Part shown: piece by piece, positions 1 to 9,767 of the stretch
Position numbering within the stretch: the first letter of the stretch is position 1
Layout of the letters: every line of letters begins with the position of its first letter
NCBI RefSeq assembly: GCF_001280205.1
Contig: NZ_CP012573.1
Coordinates: forward strand, 620,001-684,000
Direction: 5' to 3'
DNA: 64,000 nt
Source: Clavibacter capsici
GTDB lineage: Bacteria; Actinomycetota; Actinomycetes; Actinomycetales; Microbacteriaceae
Made by a program: the position numbers and the translations under genes
The notes under the pieces: model-generated
The model's input: only the letters and a program-made list of their open reading frames with translations
The model's database searches: none
What the model was told of the DNA's origin: nothing

Positions 1-848
1 TTCTCCGCGAACGGGTCGCCCACCTGCACCGCGGGGCGCTTGGTCGGGCCGCCGTCGGCGAACGTGTCGCTCGCGAGGATGGAGGCGCCGCCGATGCCGT
101 CGCCGCCTGTGCGGGCGCCGAACAGCACGACCTTGTTGCCCACGCCGCGCGCGTTGGCGAGGTGGAGGTCCTCGTGGCGGAGGACGCCGACCGCGAGCGC
201 GTTGACGAGCGGGTTGCCCTGGTACACGCGGTCGAAGTAGGTCTCGCCGCCGATGTTCGGCAGGCCGAGGCAGTTGCCGTAGAAGCTGATGCCGGACACC
301 ACGCCGTGCACGACGCGCGCCGTGTCCGGGTCGTCGATGTCGCCGAAGCGCAGCGCGTCCATCACGGCGACCGGGCGGGCGCCCATCGAGATGATGTCGC
401 GGACGATGCCGCCGACGCCCGTGGCCGCGCCCTGGAACGGCTCGATGTAGGAGGGGTGGTTGTGGCTCTCGATCTTGAAGGTGACGGCCCAGCCCTCGCC
501 CACGTCGACGACGCCGGCGTTCTCGCCCATGCCGACCATGAGGTCCTTCTTCATGGACTCGGACACCTTCTGCCCGAACTGGCGCAGGTACTTCTTCGAG
601 GACTTGTAGGAGCAGTGCTCGCTCCACATGACCGAGTACATGGCGAGCTCGCCGCTCGTGGGGCGGCGGCCGAGGATCTCGCGGATCCTGAGGTACTCGC
701 CCTCGGTGAGCCCGAGCGCCGCGTAGGGCTGCTCCTTCTCGGGGGTGCGCTCGGCCATCTCGACGGTGTCGGCGACGTGGCGGCGGAGGCTGCGTCCGTC
801 TCCCGCGGGGTCGGTGGGGACGGAGGCGGGATCGGGGTGGACGCTCAC
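1..848 (-). CDS. purL: Phosphoribosylformylglycinamidine synthase subunit II (N-terminal part; runs off the left edge)
   Basis: PurL makes FGAM from FGAR, ATP and ammonia in the fourth step of de novo purine synthesis, working in the cytoplasm with PurQ and PurS. About 282 N-terminal residues of a protein usually near 750 are present. They include the family motifs SEHCSYKSS (catalytic His78), [10 protein letters not shown] (HNHP at 129-132) and GGETYFD, and an intact ATP-site start. The GTG start at 848 overlaps the purQ stop (GTGA), so the two are translationally coupled in the order purS-purQ-purL. Separate small PurL, PurQ and PurS is the usual Gram-positive arrangement. The C-terminal two thirds lie outside the window. 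Confidence 0.97.
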   Translation of the reverse strand, partial: MSVHPDPASVPTDPAGDGRSLRRHVADTVEMAERTPEKEQPYAALGLTEGEYLRIREILGRRPTSGELAMYSVMWSEHCSYKSSKKYLRQFGQKVSESMKKDLMVGMGENAGVVDVGEGWAVTFKIESHNHPSYIEPFQGAATGVGGIVRDIISMGARPVAVMDALRFGDIDDPDTARVVHGVVSGISFYGNCLGLPNIGGETYFDRVYQGNPLVNALAVGVLRHEDLHLANARGVGNKVVLFGARTGGDGIGGASILASDTFADGGPTKRPAVQVGDPFAE

Positions 849-1540
849 TGCGCGAGGACTCCTTCGAGGACGGACGTGAAGAGACGGAGGCCGTCGACAC
901 CGGAGCGCATGGCGGCCGGGGTGTCCGGTCCGAAGCCCTCCTCGACGGCGTGCTCGGGGTGGGGCATGAGGCCGACGACGTTGCCGCGGGCGTTGGTGAT
1001 CCCGGCGATGTCGCGCAGGGACCCGTTCGGGTTGCCGCCGAGGTAGCGGAAGGCCACGCGGCCCTCGCCCTCGAGGCGGTCGAGCGTGTCGGCGTCGGCG
1101 ATGAAGCCGCCCTCGCCGTTCTTGAGCGGGATGGTGATCTCCTCGCCCTCGGCGAAGGCGCTCGTCCACGCGGTGCCGGTCGCCTCGACGCGGAGGCGCT
1201 GGTCGCGGCAGACGAAGTTCCCTGCCTCGTTGCGGATCAGCCCGCCAGGCAGCAGGTGCGCCTCGGTGAGCATCTGGAAGCCGTTGCAGATGCCGAGCAC
1301 GGGGACGCCGCGACCGGCCGCGTCCACCACCTCGCGCATGATCGGCGCGAACGCCGCGATGGCGCCGGCGCGCATGTAGTCGCCGTAGCTGAAGCCGCCG
1401 GGGAGCACGACCGCGTCCACGCCCTGGAGGTCGTGGTCGCCGTGCCAGAGCGCGACGGGCGTGGCGCCCGCGAGGCGGACGGCGCGCTGGGCGTCGCGGT
1501 CGTCGAGGGATCCCGGGAAGGTGATGACCCCGACGCGCAT
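845..1540 (-). CDS. purQ: Phosphoribosylformylglycinamidine synthase subunit I (glutaminase)
   Basis: PurQ hydrolyses glutamine and channels ammonia to PurL. The 231-residue class I amidotransferase domain has the nucleophile Cys85 in the elbow LGICNGFQM, the oxyanion-side LPGGFSYGD motif near residue 46, and the His194/Glu196 pair in MPHPEHA. Length and motif spacing match stand-alone PurQ. It sits between purS (1-base overlap of start and stop) and purL (4-base overlap), so all three subunits should be made in concert. No sign of damage. Confidence 0.98.
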   Translation of the reverse strand: MRVGVITFPGSLDDRDAQRAVRLAGATPVALWHGDHDLQGVDAVVLPGGFSYGDYMRAGAIAAFAPIMREVVDAAGRGVPVLGICNGFQMLTEAHLLPGGLIRNEAGNFVCRDQRLRVEATGTAWTSAFAEGEEITIPLKNGEGGFIADADTLDRLEGEGRVAFRYLGGNPNGSLRDIAGITNARGNVVGLMPHPEHAVEEGFGPDTPAAMRSGVDGLRLFTSVLEGVLAQ

Positions 1541-1932
1541 CAGCGCTGCTCCGCCGCGGCGGAACCGTGGGGGAGCGGGTGCGCGGCCACGTCGGTGTCG
1601 GCCGTGCCGCCGTCGGCGACCGTGTGGTCGTCGGTGACGTTGCCGGTGGCCATGTCGGCCTCGGCGGAGATGCCGAACCCGTCGAGCCCGGCGACGTGGA
1701 CGCTGATGACGTCCTCGATGACGGAGTTGGAGAGCATGTCGGCGGCGAGCGACTGGACGTCGGCGAGCAGCGCGTCGTCCACCTCGCCCTCGACGGTGAG
1801 CTCGAAGCGCTTCCCGATGCGGACGCCGGTGAAGCGGTCCTTGCCGAGGCGGGCGAGGGCGCCGGCCACGGCCTTCCCCTGGGGGTCGAGCAGCTCGGCC
1901 TTGGGCATCACTTCGACGACGATCGTGGGCAC
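1540..1932 (-). CDS. purS: Phosphoribosylformylglycinamidine synthase subunit PurS, with a C-terminal extension
   Basis: PurS is the small structural subunit that bridges PurL and PurQ. The first ~85 residues carry the typical fold: a strand starting [18 protein letters not shown], then VRIGKRFEL and the helix ending in NSVIEDV. Family members are usually about 80 residues. This one is 130, with an acidic, Ala/Asp/Thr-rich tail (from about residue 86) that looks disordered. The stop overlaps the purQ start by one base. The 84-base gap upstream must hold the operon promoter; I could not single out a clear -10/-35 pair. Confidence 0.93.
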   Translation of the reverse strand: MPTIVVEVMPKAELLDPQGKAVAGALARLGKDRFTGVRIGKRFELTVEGEVDDALLADVQSLAADMLSNSVIEDVISVHVAGLDGFGISAEADMATGNVTDDHTVADGGTADTDVAAHPLPHGSAAAEQR

Positions 1933-2016
1933 GATGGATCTCCGGCTTCCTGGAGGCGGGTGGATGCGCTCAGCGTACCGGACGGCGGACCGCCGCCGGC
2001 CGGGCTCCCGGGCGGA

Positions 2017-2700
2017 TCAGCCGATCGCCTCGGGCAGCAGCTCCACGCGGTAGGCGGCGTCGATGGTCTCGCCGGTGGCGGGATCCTCGAGCTGCACGCG
2101 CCAGCGCGACGCGAACTGGTCGACGCCCGGGACCATGGCGACCGTGCCCGAGATGAGCACCGTGCCGGGCACGCGGAGGCCGCGCTGCTCGAGCACCTCC
2201 AGCCAGTGGTCGGGCGTGAGGAGCGCGCCGAGCGTGGAGTCCTGGATGAGCTCCTCCGCGCCCTCCTCGCCGACCCAGCCGCGCAGGCGGATCGCGTCGA
2301 GGCGGTCGCGCACGTCGGCGAGGCGCCAGGCCCTGCGTCCCAGCACGTCGGGTCCGGCGTTCTTGCTCCACGCGACGCCGTGCACCTCGAGCGCGCGGTC
2401 GGTGTGGTCGCACGCGACCGTGAGGAGCACGTCGTCCTCGGTGATCACGAGGGCCCACTCGGCCTCGCCCGAGGTGCGGCCGTGCTGCGCGGGCACCGCG
2501 TCGGCCTGCGACGCGAGGTAGGGCGCGACCGGGTAGAGCGCGGGCGTGACCTCGGGGCCGGGGACGCCGAGCTCCGCGAGCTCGGCGATGTGCGCCTGGA
2601 CCTCGGCCTGGTCGCGGCCCGCGTAGCCGGCGTTGAGGAGCGACACGACCTCGACGCTCGTGGTGGATCCGTCGGGCAGCTGGAAGCGCAGGGTGGTCAT
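2017..2700 (-). CDS. DUF2848-family protein (fumarylacetoacetate-hydrolase-like)
   Basis: A 227-residue soluble protein that I recognise as DUF2848, a family distantly related to fumarylacetoacetate hydrolase and of unproven reaction. Typical features are the N-terminal strand FQLPDGSTTSVEV, the VTPALYPVAPYL segment and the DHTDRALEVHG segment that probably lines the active site. The start at 2700 follows a good ribosome site (GGAGG); longer upstream readings would cross the divergent promoter. It is transcribed away from an MHS-family transporter, with a TGTATACA palindrome between them. The same palindrome precedes the nearby gntR and amidohydrolase genes, so all four probably act on one substrate. 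Confidence 0.72.
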   Translation of the reverse strand: MTTLRFQLPDGSTTSVEVVSLLNAGYAGRDQAEVQAHIAELAELGVPGPEVTPALYPVAPYLASQADAVPAQHGRTSGEAEWALVITEDDVLLTVACDHTDRALEVHGVAWSKNAGPDVLGRRAWRLADVRDRLDAIRLRGWVGEEGAEELIQDSTLGALLTPDHWLEVLEQRGLRVPGTVLISGTVAMVPGVDQFASRWRVQLEDPATGETIDAAYRVELLPEAIG

Positions 2701-2783
2701 CGGTCCTCCGGTGGTGTTTCGAGCGTGTGAAGAAATGCGGATCCGGACGCCTCGACCATGGTGCCGGGCCTCCGGTATGCCTA

Positions 2784-2793
2784 CTGTATACAG
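2784..2793. promoter_or_regulatory. Candidate GntR operator CTGTATACAG
   Basis: A perfect 10-base palindrome centred on TGTATACA in the divergent region between the DUF2848 gene and the MHS transporter. An identical 8-base core with matching flanks (CTA-n-TGTATACA-n-CAC) occurs at 5016-5023 upstream of the GntR gene. FCD-type GntR proteins bind short palindromes of this type. Assignment to this regulator is inferred from position and repetition. Confidence 0.6.
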
Positions 2794-2864
2794 CACACCG
2801 ACCGGATGCCGGGCGGGATCCGATCGCCGGATCCGCCGCCCGGCTCCCTCACCCGAGGAGCCCC

Positions 2865-4262
2865 ATGGCCGACGACCCCACCGCCTCCCCGGCGACGACC
2901 GCGCCCGCATCCGGAGCGCATGCGGCGCCCGCCGCGACGGCGAAGCCGACCCGCCGCGAGCTCGTCAAGGCGTTCACCGCGAGCCTCACCGGCACCTCGC
3001 TCGAGTGGTACGACTTCGCCGTCTACTCCGCGGCCAGCGCCGTCGTGTTCCCCGTCGTCTTCTTCCCGGCGTCGGACCCCTACACGGCGACGATCCTCGC
3101 GTTCTCCACCTACGCGGTCGGCTACGTGTCGCGCCCCGTCGGCGGGTTCGTCTTCGGCCGGCTCGGCGACAAGATCGGCCGGAAGCCCGTCCTCGTGCTC
3201 ACGCTGCTGCTCATCGGCATCGCGACGTTCCTCATCGGCGTGCTGCCGGGCTACGCGACCATCGGGCTCGCGGCGCCGATCATCCTCGTGCTCCTCCGGT
3301 TCGCGCAGGGCGTGGGCGTCGGCGGCGAGTGGGGCGGCGCGGTGCTGCTCTCCAGCGAGTTCGGGGATCCGCGGAGGCGCGGGTTCTGGTCGTCCGCCGC
3401 GCAGGTCGGTCCGCCCGCGGGCAACCTGCTCGCCAACGGGGCGCTCGCGCTCCTGACCGTGCTGCTCACCGAGGACGACTTCCTCGACTGGGGCTGGCGC
3501 GTCGCCTTCCTCCTCTCGGCGCTGCTCGTGGCGTTCGGCCTCTGGATCCGCCTGAAGCTCGAGGACACCCCCGTGTTCCGCGCGCTGCAGGAGCGCGGCG
3601 ACCGGCCGAGCGCGCCCATCTCGGAGATCTTCCGCACGCAGGGCCGCCCGCTCGTCGCGGCGATCCTGTCCCGCGTCGGACCCGACGTCCTCTACGCGCT
3701 CTTCACGGTCTTCACGCTCACCTACGGCGTGAACACGCTCGGCTTCGACCGCAGCCAGGTGCTCGTCGCGGTGCTCGTCGGATCCGCCGTGCAGCTGTTC
3801 ACCATCCCGTTCGCGGGTGCCGTGAGCGACCGGATCAACCGCCGGGCGCTGTACGCGGCAGCGGCCGTGGGCGCGGCCGTCTGGGCGTACGTGTTCTTCG
3901 CGATCACCGACGGGTCGTCGACCTTCGTGCTCGGCGTGGGCATCGTGCTCGGCCTCTTCTTCCACTCCTTCATGTACGGGCCGCAGGCGGCGTACATCAT
4001 CGAGCAGTTCTCGCCGCGGCTCCGCTACACGGGAGCGTCGCTGGCGTACACGATCGCCGGCGTGATCGGCGGGGCCATCGCGCCGCTGATGTTCACGATC
4101 ATCTACGAGGAGACGGGCAGCTGGGTCGGCATCGCGCTGTACCTCACGGCCGCCGTCGTGCTGACGCTCGTGGGCCTCGCGATGGGCCGCGACTCGGACG
4201 TGTCCGAGGACGAGGAGTACGTGCGCACGGGCGCCGAGGGCGTGGCCGCGCCGCGCGTCTGA
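2865..4262 (+). CDS. MFS transporter, metabolite:H+ symporter (MHS) family
   Basis: A 465-residue, 12-segment inner-membrane symporter for an organic acid, betaine or similar small metabolite; the substrate cannot be read from sequence. The signature LEWYDF (46-51) at the first membrane segment and the loop 2-3 motif GRLGDKIGRK (98-107) are typical of the MHS group (ShiA, ProP, KgtP relatives). The first ~30 residues are Ala/Pro-rich and cytosolic. ATG at 2865 is preceded by GAGGAG at 2855-2860. It is divergent from the DUF2848 gene and shares the GntR-type operator. A strong hairpin follows the stop. Confidence 0.9.
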   Translation: MADDPTASPATTAPASGAHAAPAATAKPTRRELVKAFTASLTGTSLEWYDFAVYSAASAVVFPVVFFPASDPYTATILAFSTYAVGYVSRPVGGFVFGRLGDKIGRKPVLVLTLLLIGIATFLIGVLPGYATIGLAAPIILVLLRFAQGVGVGGEWGGAVLLSSEFGDPRRRGFWSSAAQVGPPAGNLLANGALALLTVLLTEDDFLDWGWRVAFLLSALLVAFGLWIRLKLEDTPVFRALQERGDRPSAPISEIFRTQGRPLVAAILSRVGPDVLYALFTVFTLTYGVNTLGFDRSQVLVAVLVGSAVQLFTIPFAGAVSDRINRRALYAAAAVGAAVWAYVFFAITDGSSTFVLGVGIVLGLFFHSFMYGPQAAYIIEQFSPRLRYTGASLAYTIAGVIGGAIAPLMFTIIYEETGSWVGIALYLTAAVVLTLVGLAMGRDSDVSEDEEYVRTGAEGVAAPRV

Positions 4263-4279
4263 CGCCCGCCCGCACCGGC

Positions 4280-4312
4280 CGACGCCCGGATCCCCTCGGG
4301 GTCCGGGCGTCG
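4280..4312. terminator. Bidirectional terminator hairpin
   Basis: CGACGCCCGGATCCCC pairs with GGGGTCCGGGCGTCG across a TC loop, giving about 15 base pairs of almost pure GC. It lies between the convergent MHS transporter and gntR genes and could serve both strands. There is no long U tract, as is common in high-GC actinobacteria. Confidence 0.7.
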
Positions 4313-4334
4313 TCGCGTGCGGCGGCGGACCGCG

Positions 4335-5009
4335 TCAGGCGCGGAGCAGCACGTCGAGCGTGACGGCGAGGTGCCGGTCGATCGCGTCGCGGGCCGCCTC
4401 GGCGTCGCCCCTCTCGAGCGCGTCGACGATGCCGGCGTGCTCCTCGCAGACCCGGTCCTGCCGGTCGGTGGCGCGGTAGAGCGCCTCGACGCCGACGAGG
4501 ATCTGCCGGGCGCGGAGCTTCGCGTAGGTGCGGCTCATGAGCTCGCTGCCCGCGGCGTCGACGAGCAGCTGGTGGAAGCGGCGGTCGTGCTCGATGAACT
4601 CCCGTCCGCTCTCGCGCGGCGGGCTGGCGACCATCGCGCGCTGCTGCTCGAGCACCTCGCGCATCGCATCCAGCGGCGTGCGGTCGTGCTCCACCGCGCT
4701 CGTGGCGGCGTGCCGCTCGAGCACGCCCCGCAGCTCCATCAGCTCGGCGATCTCGCGGCCGGTGATGACGGGGATCCGGGCGCCGCGCTTGGGGATCATC
4801 TCCACCAGGTCGTCGGCGGCGAGCAGCAGCAGGGCCTCGCGGACGGGCGTGCGCGAGACGCCGATGCGCTCCGCCAGCTCCTGCTCGTTGAGGAACGCGC
4901 CCTGCTGGTCGGGGTCGGTGAGGACGTGCGCGTGCAGGAACTCGTAGGCCCGCGCGCGGCCGGACTGCGCGCTCGTCGGTGCCCCTGGATCGCCCGCCCG
5001 TTCTCGCAT
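4335..5009 (-). CDS. GntR-family (FadR/FCD subfamily) transcriptional regulator
   Basis: A 224-residue one-component regulator. The winged helix lies at about 15-78, with the recognition stretch NEQELAERIGVSRTPVREAL at 41-60. The C-terminal all-helical FCD effector domain has probable metal/ligand residues Asp142, His146, His191 and His213. The ATG at 5009 has no ribosome site, and only six bases separate it from the TGTATACA palindrome, so the mRNA may be leaderless and the gene autorepressed. It is divergent from the carbon-nitrogen hydrolase. Repression lifted by the substrate or an intermediate is the likely mode, by analogy with other FCD regulators. Confidence 0.9.
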   Translation of the reverse strand: MRERAGDPGAPTSAQSGRARAYEFLHAHVLTDPDQQGAFLNEQELAERIGVSRTPVREALLLLAADDLVEMIPKRGARIPVITGREIAELMELRGVLERHAATSAVEHDRTPLDAMREVLEQQRAMVASPPRESGREFIEHDRRFHQLLVDAAGSELMSRTYAKLRARQILVGVEALYRATDRQDRVCEEHAGIVDALERGDAEAARDAIDRHLAVTLDVLLRA

Positions 5010-5014
5010 ACGCT

Positions 5015-5024
5015 ATGTATACAT
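5015..5024. promoter_or_regulatory. Candidate GntR operator ATGTATACAT
   Basis: A perfect 10-base palindrome in the 28-base gap between divergent gntR and the carbon-nitrogen hydrolase. It shares the TGTATACA core with the site at 2785-2792. It sits directly upstream of the gntR start and 4 bases before the GAGGAGG ribosome site (5028-5034) of the hydrolase, where bound protein would block both promoters. Confidence 0.6.
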
Positions 5025-5037
5025 CACGAGGAGGACC

Positions 5038-5877
5038 ATGCAGATCGCGCTCGCACAGATCATCAGCTCGCCGGATCCCGCGGAGAACCTCGCACGGATC
5101 GCCGCGTTCGCCGAGGACGCCGCGCGGCAGGGCGCCGAGCTCGTGGTGTTCCCGGAGGCGGCGCAGCGCGCGTTCGGGAACCCGCTGCCGGAGGTCGCGG
5201 AGCCGCTCGACGGGCCGTGGGCCTCGGGCGTGCGGGCGGTCGCGGACCGGCTCGGCGTCACGATCGTCGCGGGGATGTTCACGCCCGGCGCCGACGGCCG
5301 CGTGCGCAACACCCTCCTCGTCGCCCGGCCCTCCGGCCAGGAGGCCGCGGGCGCCTCCTCGTACGACAAGATCCACCTCTTCGACGCGTTCGGGTTCCGC
5401 GAGTCCGACGCGGTCGACCCGGGCGACGAGGTCGCCGTGATCGAGGTCGGCGGCACCCGCGCCTCGCTCGCCACCTGCTACGACGTGCGCTTCCCCGCGC
5501 TCTTCCTCGCGGGTGCCGACCGCGGCGCCGCGGTCAGCATCGTCTGCGCGAGCTGGGGCGCCGGCCCCGGCAAGGCCGACCAGTGGGACCTCCTGCTCCG
5601 GGCCCGCGCGCTCGACTCCACGACCTTCGTGGTCGCGGTCGGCCAGGGCGACCCCGCGACGCTCGAGGCCGGATCCCGCGGCCACGACCCCGCGAGCGGC
5701 GCGCCCACGGGCATCGGCCGCAGCGCCGTCGTCTCCCCGCTCGGCGAGGTGCTGCACCGCCTCGGCGGCGAGGAGGAGCTGCTCGTCGTCGACATCGACC
5801 CCTCGGTCGTCGAGGCCGCGCGCGGCACGCTGCCCGTGCTGGCGAACCGGCGCCGGGGGCTCGAGCAGGCGATCTGA
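5038..5877 (+). CDS. Carbon-nitrogen hydrolase (nitrilase superfamily amidase)
   Basis: A 279-residue cytoplasmic enzyme that hydrolyses a C-N bond of an amide or N-carbamoyl compound. The catalytic triad is complete: Glu40 in VVFPEA, Lys111 in YDKIHLFD and Cys147 in ATCYDVRFP. Length and motifs fit the omega-amidase/deaminated-glutathione amidase branch, but the gene is not in the usual context for that role. Here it belongs to a cassette with a GntR regulator, an MHS transporter and a DUF2848 protein, which suggests catabolism of an imported amide. The start at 5038 has the strong site GAGGAGG at 5028-5034. Confidence 0.9.
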   Translation: MQIALAQIISSPDPAENLARIAAFAEDAARQGAELVVFPEAAQRAFGNPLPEVAEPLDGPWASGVRAVADRLGVTIVAGMFTPGADGRVRNTLLVARPSGQEAAGASSYDKIHLFDAFGFRESDAVDPGDEVAVIEVGGTRASLATCYDVRFPALFLAGADRGAAVSIVCASWGAGPGKADQWDLLLRARALDSTTFVVAVGQGDPATLEAGSRGHDPASGAPTGIGRSAVVSPLGEVLHRLGGEEELLVVDIDPSVVEAARGTLPVLANRRRGLEQAI

Positions 5878-5903
5878 TCCGCGCGTCGGCCTGACGACGC
5901 GGG

Positions 5904-5935
5904 ACGGGCCCGGCCGCCGAGGCGACCGGGCCCGT
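5904..5935. terminator. Bidirectional terminator hairpin
   Basis: ACGGGCCCGG at 5904-5913 pairs perfectly with CCGGGCCCGT at 5926-5935 across a 12-base loop. It lies between the convergent hydrolase and aldo/keto reductase genes. Confidence 0.7.
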
Positions 5936-5950
5936 GCGTGCGCGTCGGGA

Positions 5951-6940
<990 letters not shown>

Positions 6941-7028
6941 GCGGTGCTCCGATCTCCTGCGGCCGGATGGGCCGCTCATCGAGCCTAGGCACGGTCCCGT
7001 CCGCGACGCGCCGGGTTCACGCATTGTT

Positions 7029-7041
7029 TTGAATCACTCAA
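7029..7041. promoter_or_regulatory. Candidate FurA box
   Basis: The inverted repeat TTGA-ATCAC-TCAA lies 12 bases upstream of the preferred furA start, in an AT-rich patch of an otherwise GC-rich region. FurA proteins next to catalase genes commonly repress their own promoter through such sites. Assignment rests on position and symmetry only. Confidence 0.45.
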
Positions 7042-7052
7042 GGGAGGTGTGC

Positions 7053-7550
7053 TTGACTGCCGCCATGCCCACCGCCCACGCGCACCACCATGCGCCGCCC
7101 CTCGACGCCGACGCCCTGCGCGCCGCGCTGCGGGAGGCGGGCCTGCGCGTGACCCGGCCGCGCGTGGCCGTCCTCGAGGCGGTCGACGCCCAGCCCCACT
7201 CGGACGCCGACCAGGTGCTCCGCGCGGTGAAGGGCGAGCTGCCCGGCACGAGCATCCAGGCGGTCTACGGCGTGCTCGGCGCGCTCGCGGCCGCGGGGCT
7301 CGTGCGCCGGATCGAACCCGCGGGATCATCCGCGCGGTACGAGCGGCGGACGGGCGACAATCATCATCACCTCGTCTGCACGTCGTGCAGGACGATCGTC
7401 GACGTGGACTGCGCCGTGGGGGAGTCCCCCTGCCTCGTGCCGTCCGAGTCGGCGGGGTTCCTCGTGGCGAGCGCCGAGGTGACGTACTGGGGCCTGTGCC
7501 CCGCCTGCCGGACCGCGACCGCGGATCCCGGTGCCACCGTCGCGACCTAG
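7053..7550 (+). CDS. furA: Fur-family peroxide/iron-responsive repressor next to catalase
   Basis: A Fur-family repressor with a winged-helix DNA-binding part (about residues 15-90, recognition helix near SIQAVYGVLGAL) and a dimerisation part holding structural zinc cysteines in CTSC and CPAC. A regulatory His cluster appears as NHHHLVC. It lies 78 bases before katA, the classical furA-kat arrangement in which oxidation releases repression of catalase. Start choice: TTG at 7053 lies 5 bases after AGGGAGG (7041-7047), whereas the ATG at 7065 is 17 bases away. With TTG the protein is 165 residues, with ATG 161. Confidence 0.88.
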   Translation: MTAAMPTAHAHHHAPPLDADALRAALREAGLRVTRPRVAVLEAVDAQPHSDADQVLRAVKGELPGTSIQAVYGVLGALAAAGLVRRIEPAGSSARYERRTGDNHHHLVCTSCRTIVDVDCAVGESPCLVPSESAGFLVASAEVTYWGLCPACRTATADPGATVAT

Positions 7551-7628
7551 CAGTCGCCACCGGCCGACCCCACGTCCGGACGACCCGAGCCAGCACCTCC
7601 CCGTTCCACCGCTGACAGGAGAAACACC

Positions 7629-9158
7629 ATGACCGACCAGAAGCACACGACCACCGACTCCGGAGCACCGGTCGCCAGCGACGAGCACTCGCTGTCCGTC
7701 GGGCCCGACGGCTCCATCCCGCTGCACGACCACTACCTCGTCGAGAAGCTCGCGCAGTTCAACCGCGAGCGCATCCCGGAGCGCGTCGTGCACGCCAAGG
7801 GCGGCGGCGCGTTCGGCACCTTCCGCGTCACCAACGACGTCAGCGCGTACACCCGCGCCTCCCTCTTCCAGCCCGGCGCCGAGGTCGAGATGCTCGCGCG
7901 CTTCAGCACCGTCGCCGGCGAGCAGGGCAGCCCCGACACGTGGCGCGACCCCCGCGGCTTCGCGCTGAAGTTCTACACGGACGAGGGCAACTACGACCTC
8001 GTCGGCAACAACACCCCCGTCTTCTTCATCCGCGACGGGATCAAGTTCCCCGACTTCATCCGCTCGCAGAAGCGCCTGCCGGGCTCGCACCTGCGCGACC
8101 ACGACATGCAGTGGGACTTCTGGACGCTCTCGCCCGAGACCGCCCACCAGGTCACCTGGCTCATGGGCGACCGCGGCCTCCCGAGCTCGTGGCGCCACAT
8201 GGACGGCTTCGGCTCGCACACCTACCAGTGGGTGAACGCGGCCGGCGAGCGCTTCTGGGTGAAGTACCACTTCAAGACGCAGCAGGGCATCGAGATCCTG
8301 AAGCAGGAGCAGGCCGACCAGATCGCCGGCGAGGACGCCGACTTCCACATCCGCGACCTCACCGAGGCCATCGACCGCGGCGACTACCCGGAGTGGAAGC
8401 TCGAGGTGCAGATCATGCCCTACGAGGAGGCGAAGTCGTACCGGTTCAACCCGTTCGACCTCACCAAGGTCTGGTCGCAGAAGGACTACCCGCGCATCGA
8501 GGTCGGCACCATGACCCTGAACCGCAACCCGGAGAACTACTTCGCGCAGATCGAGCAGGCCGCGTTCGCGCCCTCGAACTTCGTGCCCGGGATCCAGGCG
8601 AGCCCCGACAAGATGCTCCTCGCGCGCATCTTCAGCTACGCCGACGCGCACCGCTACCGCGTGGGCACCAACCACGCGCAGCTGCCGGTGAACGCGCCCA
8701 AGTCGCCCGTGCACAGCTACTCGAAGGACGGCCAGGGCCGCTACCACTTCGAGTCGGCCGGCACGCCCGTCTACGCGCCCAACTCGCACGGCGGCGCGCA
8801 CGCCGACCCGGCCCGCGCCGCGGAGAGCGCCGGGTGGGAGCAGGACGGCGAGCTCGTCCGCTCGGCCGCCACGCTGCACGCCGAGGACGACGACTTCGTC
8901 CAGGCCCGCATGCTCGTCAACGAGTCGATGGACGACGCGCAGCGCGAGCGCCTCGTCGGCAACATCGTCGGCCACGTGAGCAAGGTCACCACGGCGGAGC
9001 TCCGCGCCCGCGTCATCCAGTACTGGACGAACGTAGACGGCTGGCTCGGCGCGGCCGTCGCCGCCGGCCTGCCGCCGCTCCCCGGATCCGCGCCCGTCGC
9101 CGAGGCCACGCCCGGCCCGACGCGCGACGCCGAGGAGGTCTCCGTCGCGGCCCACTGA
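7629..9158 (+). CDS. katA: Monofunctional haem catalase
   Basis: This 509-residue enzyme splits hydrogen peroxide to water and oxygen. Key residues are present: catalytic His55 ([12 protein letters not shown]), distal Asn127/128 ([10 protein letters not shown]) and the proximal haem ligand Tyr337 ([12 protein letters not shown]). It is a small-subunit (clade 3-like) catalase without the extra C-terminal flavodoxin domain. AGGAGA at 7617-7622 precedes the ATG. It follows furA in the same direction, so FurA probably controls it. In a plant-associated bacterium it would counter the host oxidative burst (inference). Confidence 0.97.
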   Translation: MTDQKHTTTDSGAPVASDEHSLSVGPDGSIPLHDHYLVEKLAQFNRERIPERVVHAKGGGAFGTFRVTNDVSAYTRASLFQPGAEVEMLARFSTVAGEQGSPDTWRDPRGFALKFYTDEGNYDLVGNNTPVFFIRDGIKFPDFIRSQKRLPGSHLRDHDMQWDFWTLSPETAHQVTWLMGDRGLPSSWRHMDGFGSHTYQWVNAAGERFWVKYHFKTQQGIEILKQEQADQIAGEDADFHIRDLTEAIDRGDYPEWKLEVQIMPYEEAKSYRFNPFDLTKVWSQKDYPRIEVGTMTLNRNPENYFAQIEQAAFAPSNFVPGIQASPDKMLLARIFSYADAHRYRVGTNHAQLPVNAPKSPVHSYSKDGQGRYHFESAGTPVYAPNSHGGAHADPARAAESAGWEQDGELVRSAATLHAEDDDFVQARMLVNESMDDAQRERLVGNIVGHVSKVTTAELRARVIQYWTNVDGWLGAAVAAGLPPLPGSAPVAEATPGPTRDAEEVSVAAH

Positions 9159-9181
9159 GCCGCGGCGGTGATCCGCTGATC

Positions 9182-9232
9182 GCACGACACGACGCCCGTC
9201 CCCTCGGTGAGGGGGCGGGCGTCGTCGTGTGC
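9182..9232. terminator. Strong bidirectional terminator
   Basis: A long inverted repeat: CACGACGCCCGTCCCCTC-like left arm and GAGGGGGCGGGCGTCGT-like right arm with a GGTG loop and few mismatches, about 24 pairs in all. It separates convergent katA and the GNAT gene. Confidence 0.75.
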
Positions 9233-9245
9233 GGGGCGAGCCCGC

Positions 9246-9767
9246 TCAGGCGAGCGGCAGCTCCATCTCCAGATCCCGCTGCGAGCGGTCGAGCGCGTAC
9301 GGGACGCTCCGGCCCGTGAGGGCGAAGCCGCGGCGCTCGTAGTAGGCGCGGGCGCGCGGGTTGTCCTCGTGGACCTCGAGGCGGAGGGCCCGCGCGTTCG
9401 GGCGGTCGCGGGCCCAGGCGATCACGGCGTCGAGGAGGAGGTCGGTGACGCCGGCGGCGCGGCCTCGGACGTCCGGCGTGATGTAGACGCTCACGAGCAT
9501 CACGCGCGTGGGGTCCGCGGCGACGTAGGCGTTCATCGCGCCGAGCCAGCGGCCGGTCGCGCGCTCGACGGCGACGTAGGCGGTGCTGCCCGGCTGCTCG
9601 GCGCGGGCGGTGCGCGCGCGCCAGTCAGACTCCGGCCGGGCGAGCGCCTGCTCGAGCGTCTCCAGGTACGCGAGCGGGGTGTCCTCGAGCATCTCGAGGC
9701 GGAGCGCGCGGTACTCGCGCCAGTCCTCGGCGCGGAGGCGGTGGATCACCGCGTCGGGCACGGTCAC
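9246..9767 (-). CDS. GNAT-family N-acetyltransferase
   Basis: A 173-residue acetyl-CoA-dependent acetyltransferase of the RimI/PhnO-like GNAT fold. The acetyl-CoA loop corresponds to DVRGRAAGVTDLLLDAVIAW, and the usual C-terminal segment VHEDNPRARAYYERRGF is present (Asn and Tyr contacts). The substrate is unknown. The GTG at 9767 overlaps the stop of the upstream GNAT gene (GTGA), so the two are co-translated. A second in-frame GTG two codons later is an alternative. Confidence 0.85.
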   Translation of the reverse strand: MTVPDAVIHRLRAEDWREYRALRLEMLEDTPLAYLETLEQALARPESDWRARTARAEQPGSTAYVAVERATGRWLGAMNAYVAADPTRVMLVSVYITPDVRGRAAGVTDLLLDAVIAWARDRPNARALRLEVHEDNPRARAYYERRGFALTGRSVPYALDRSQRDLEMELPLA

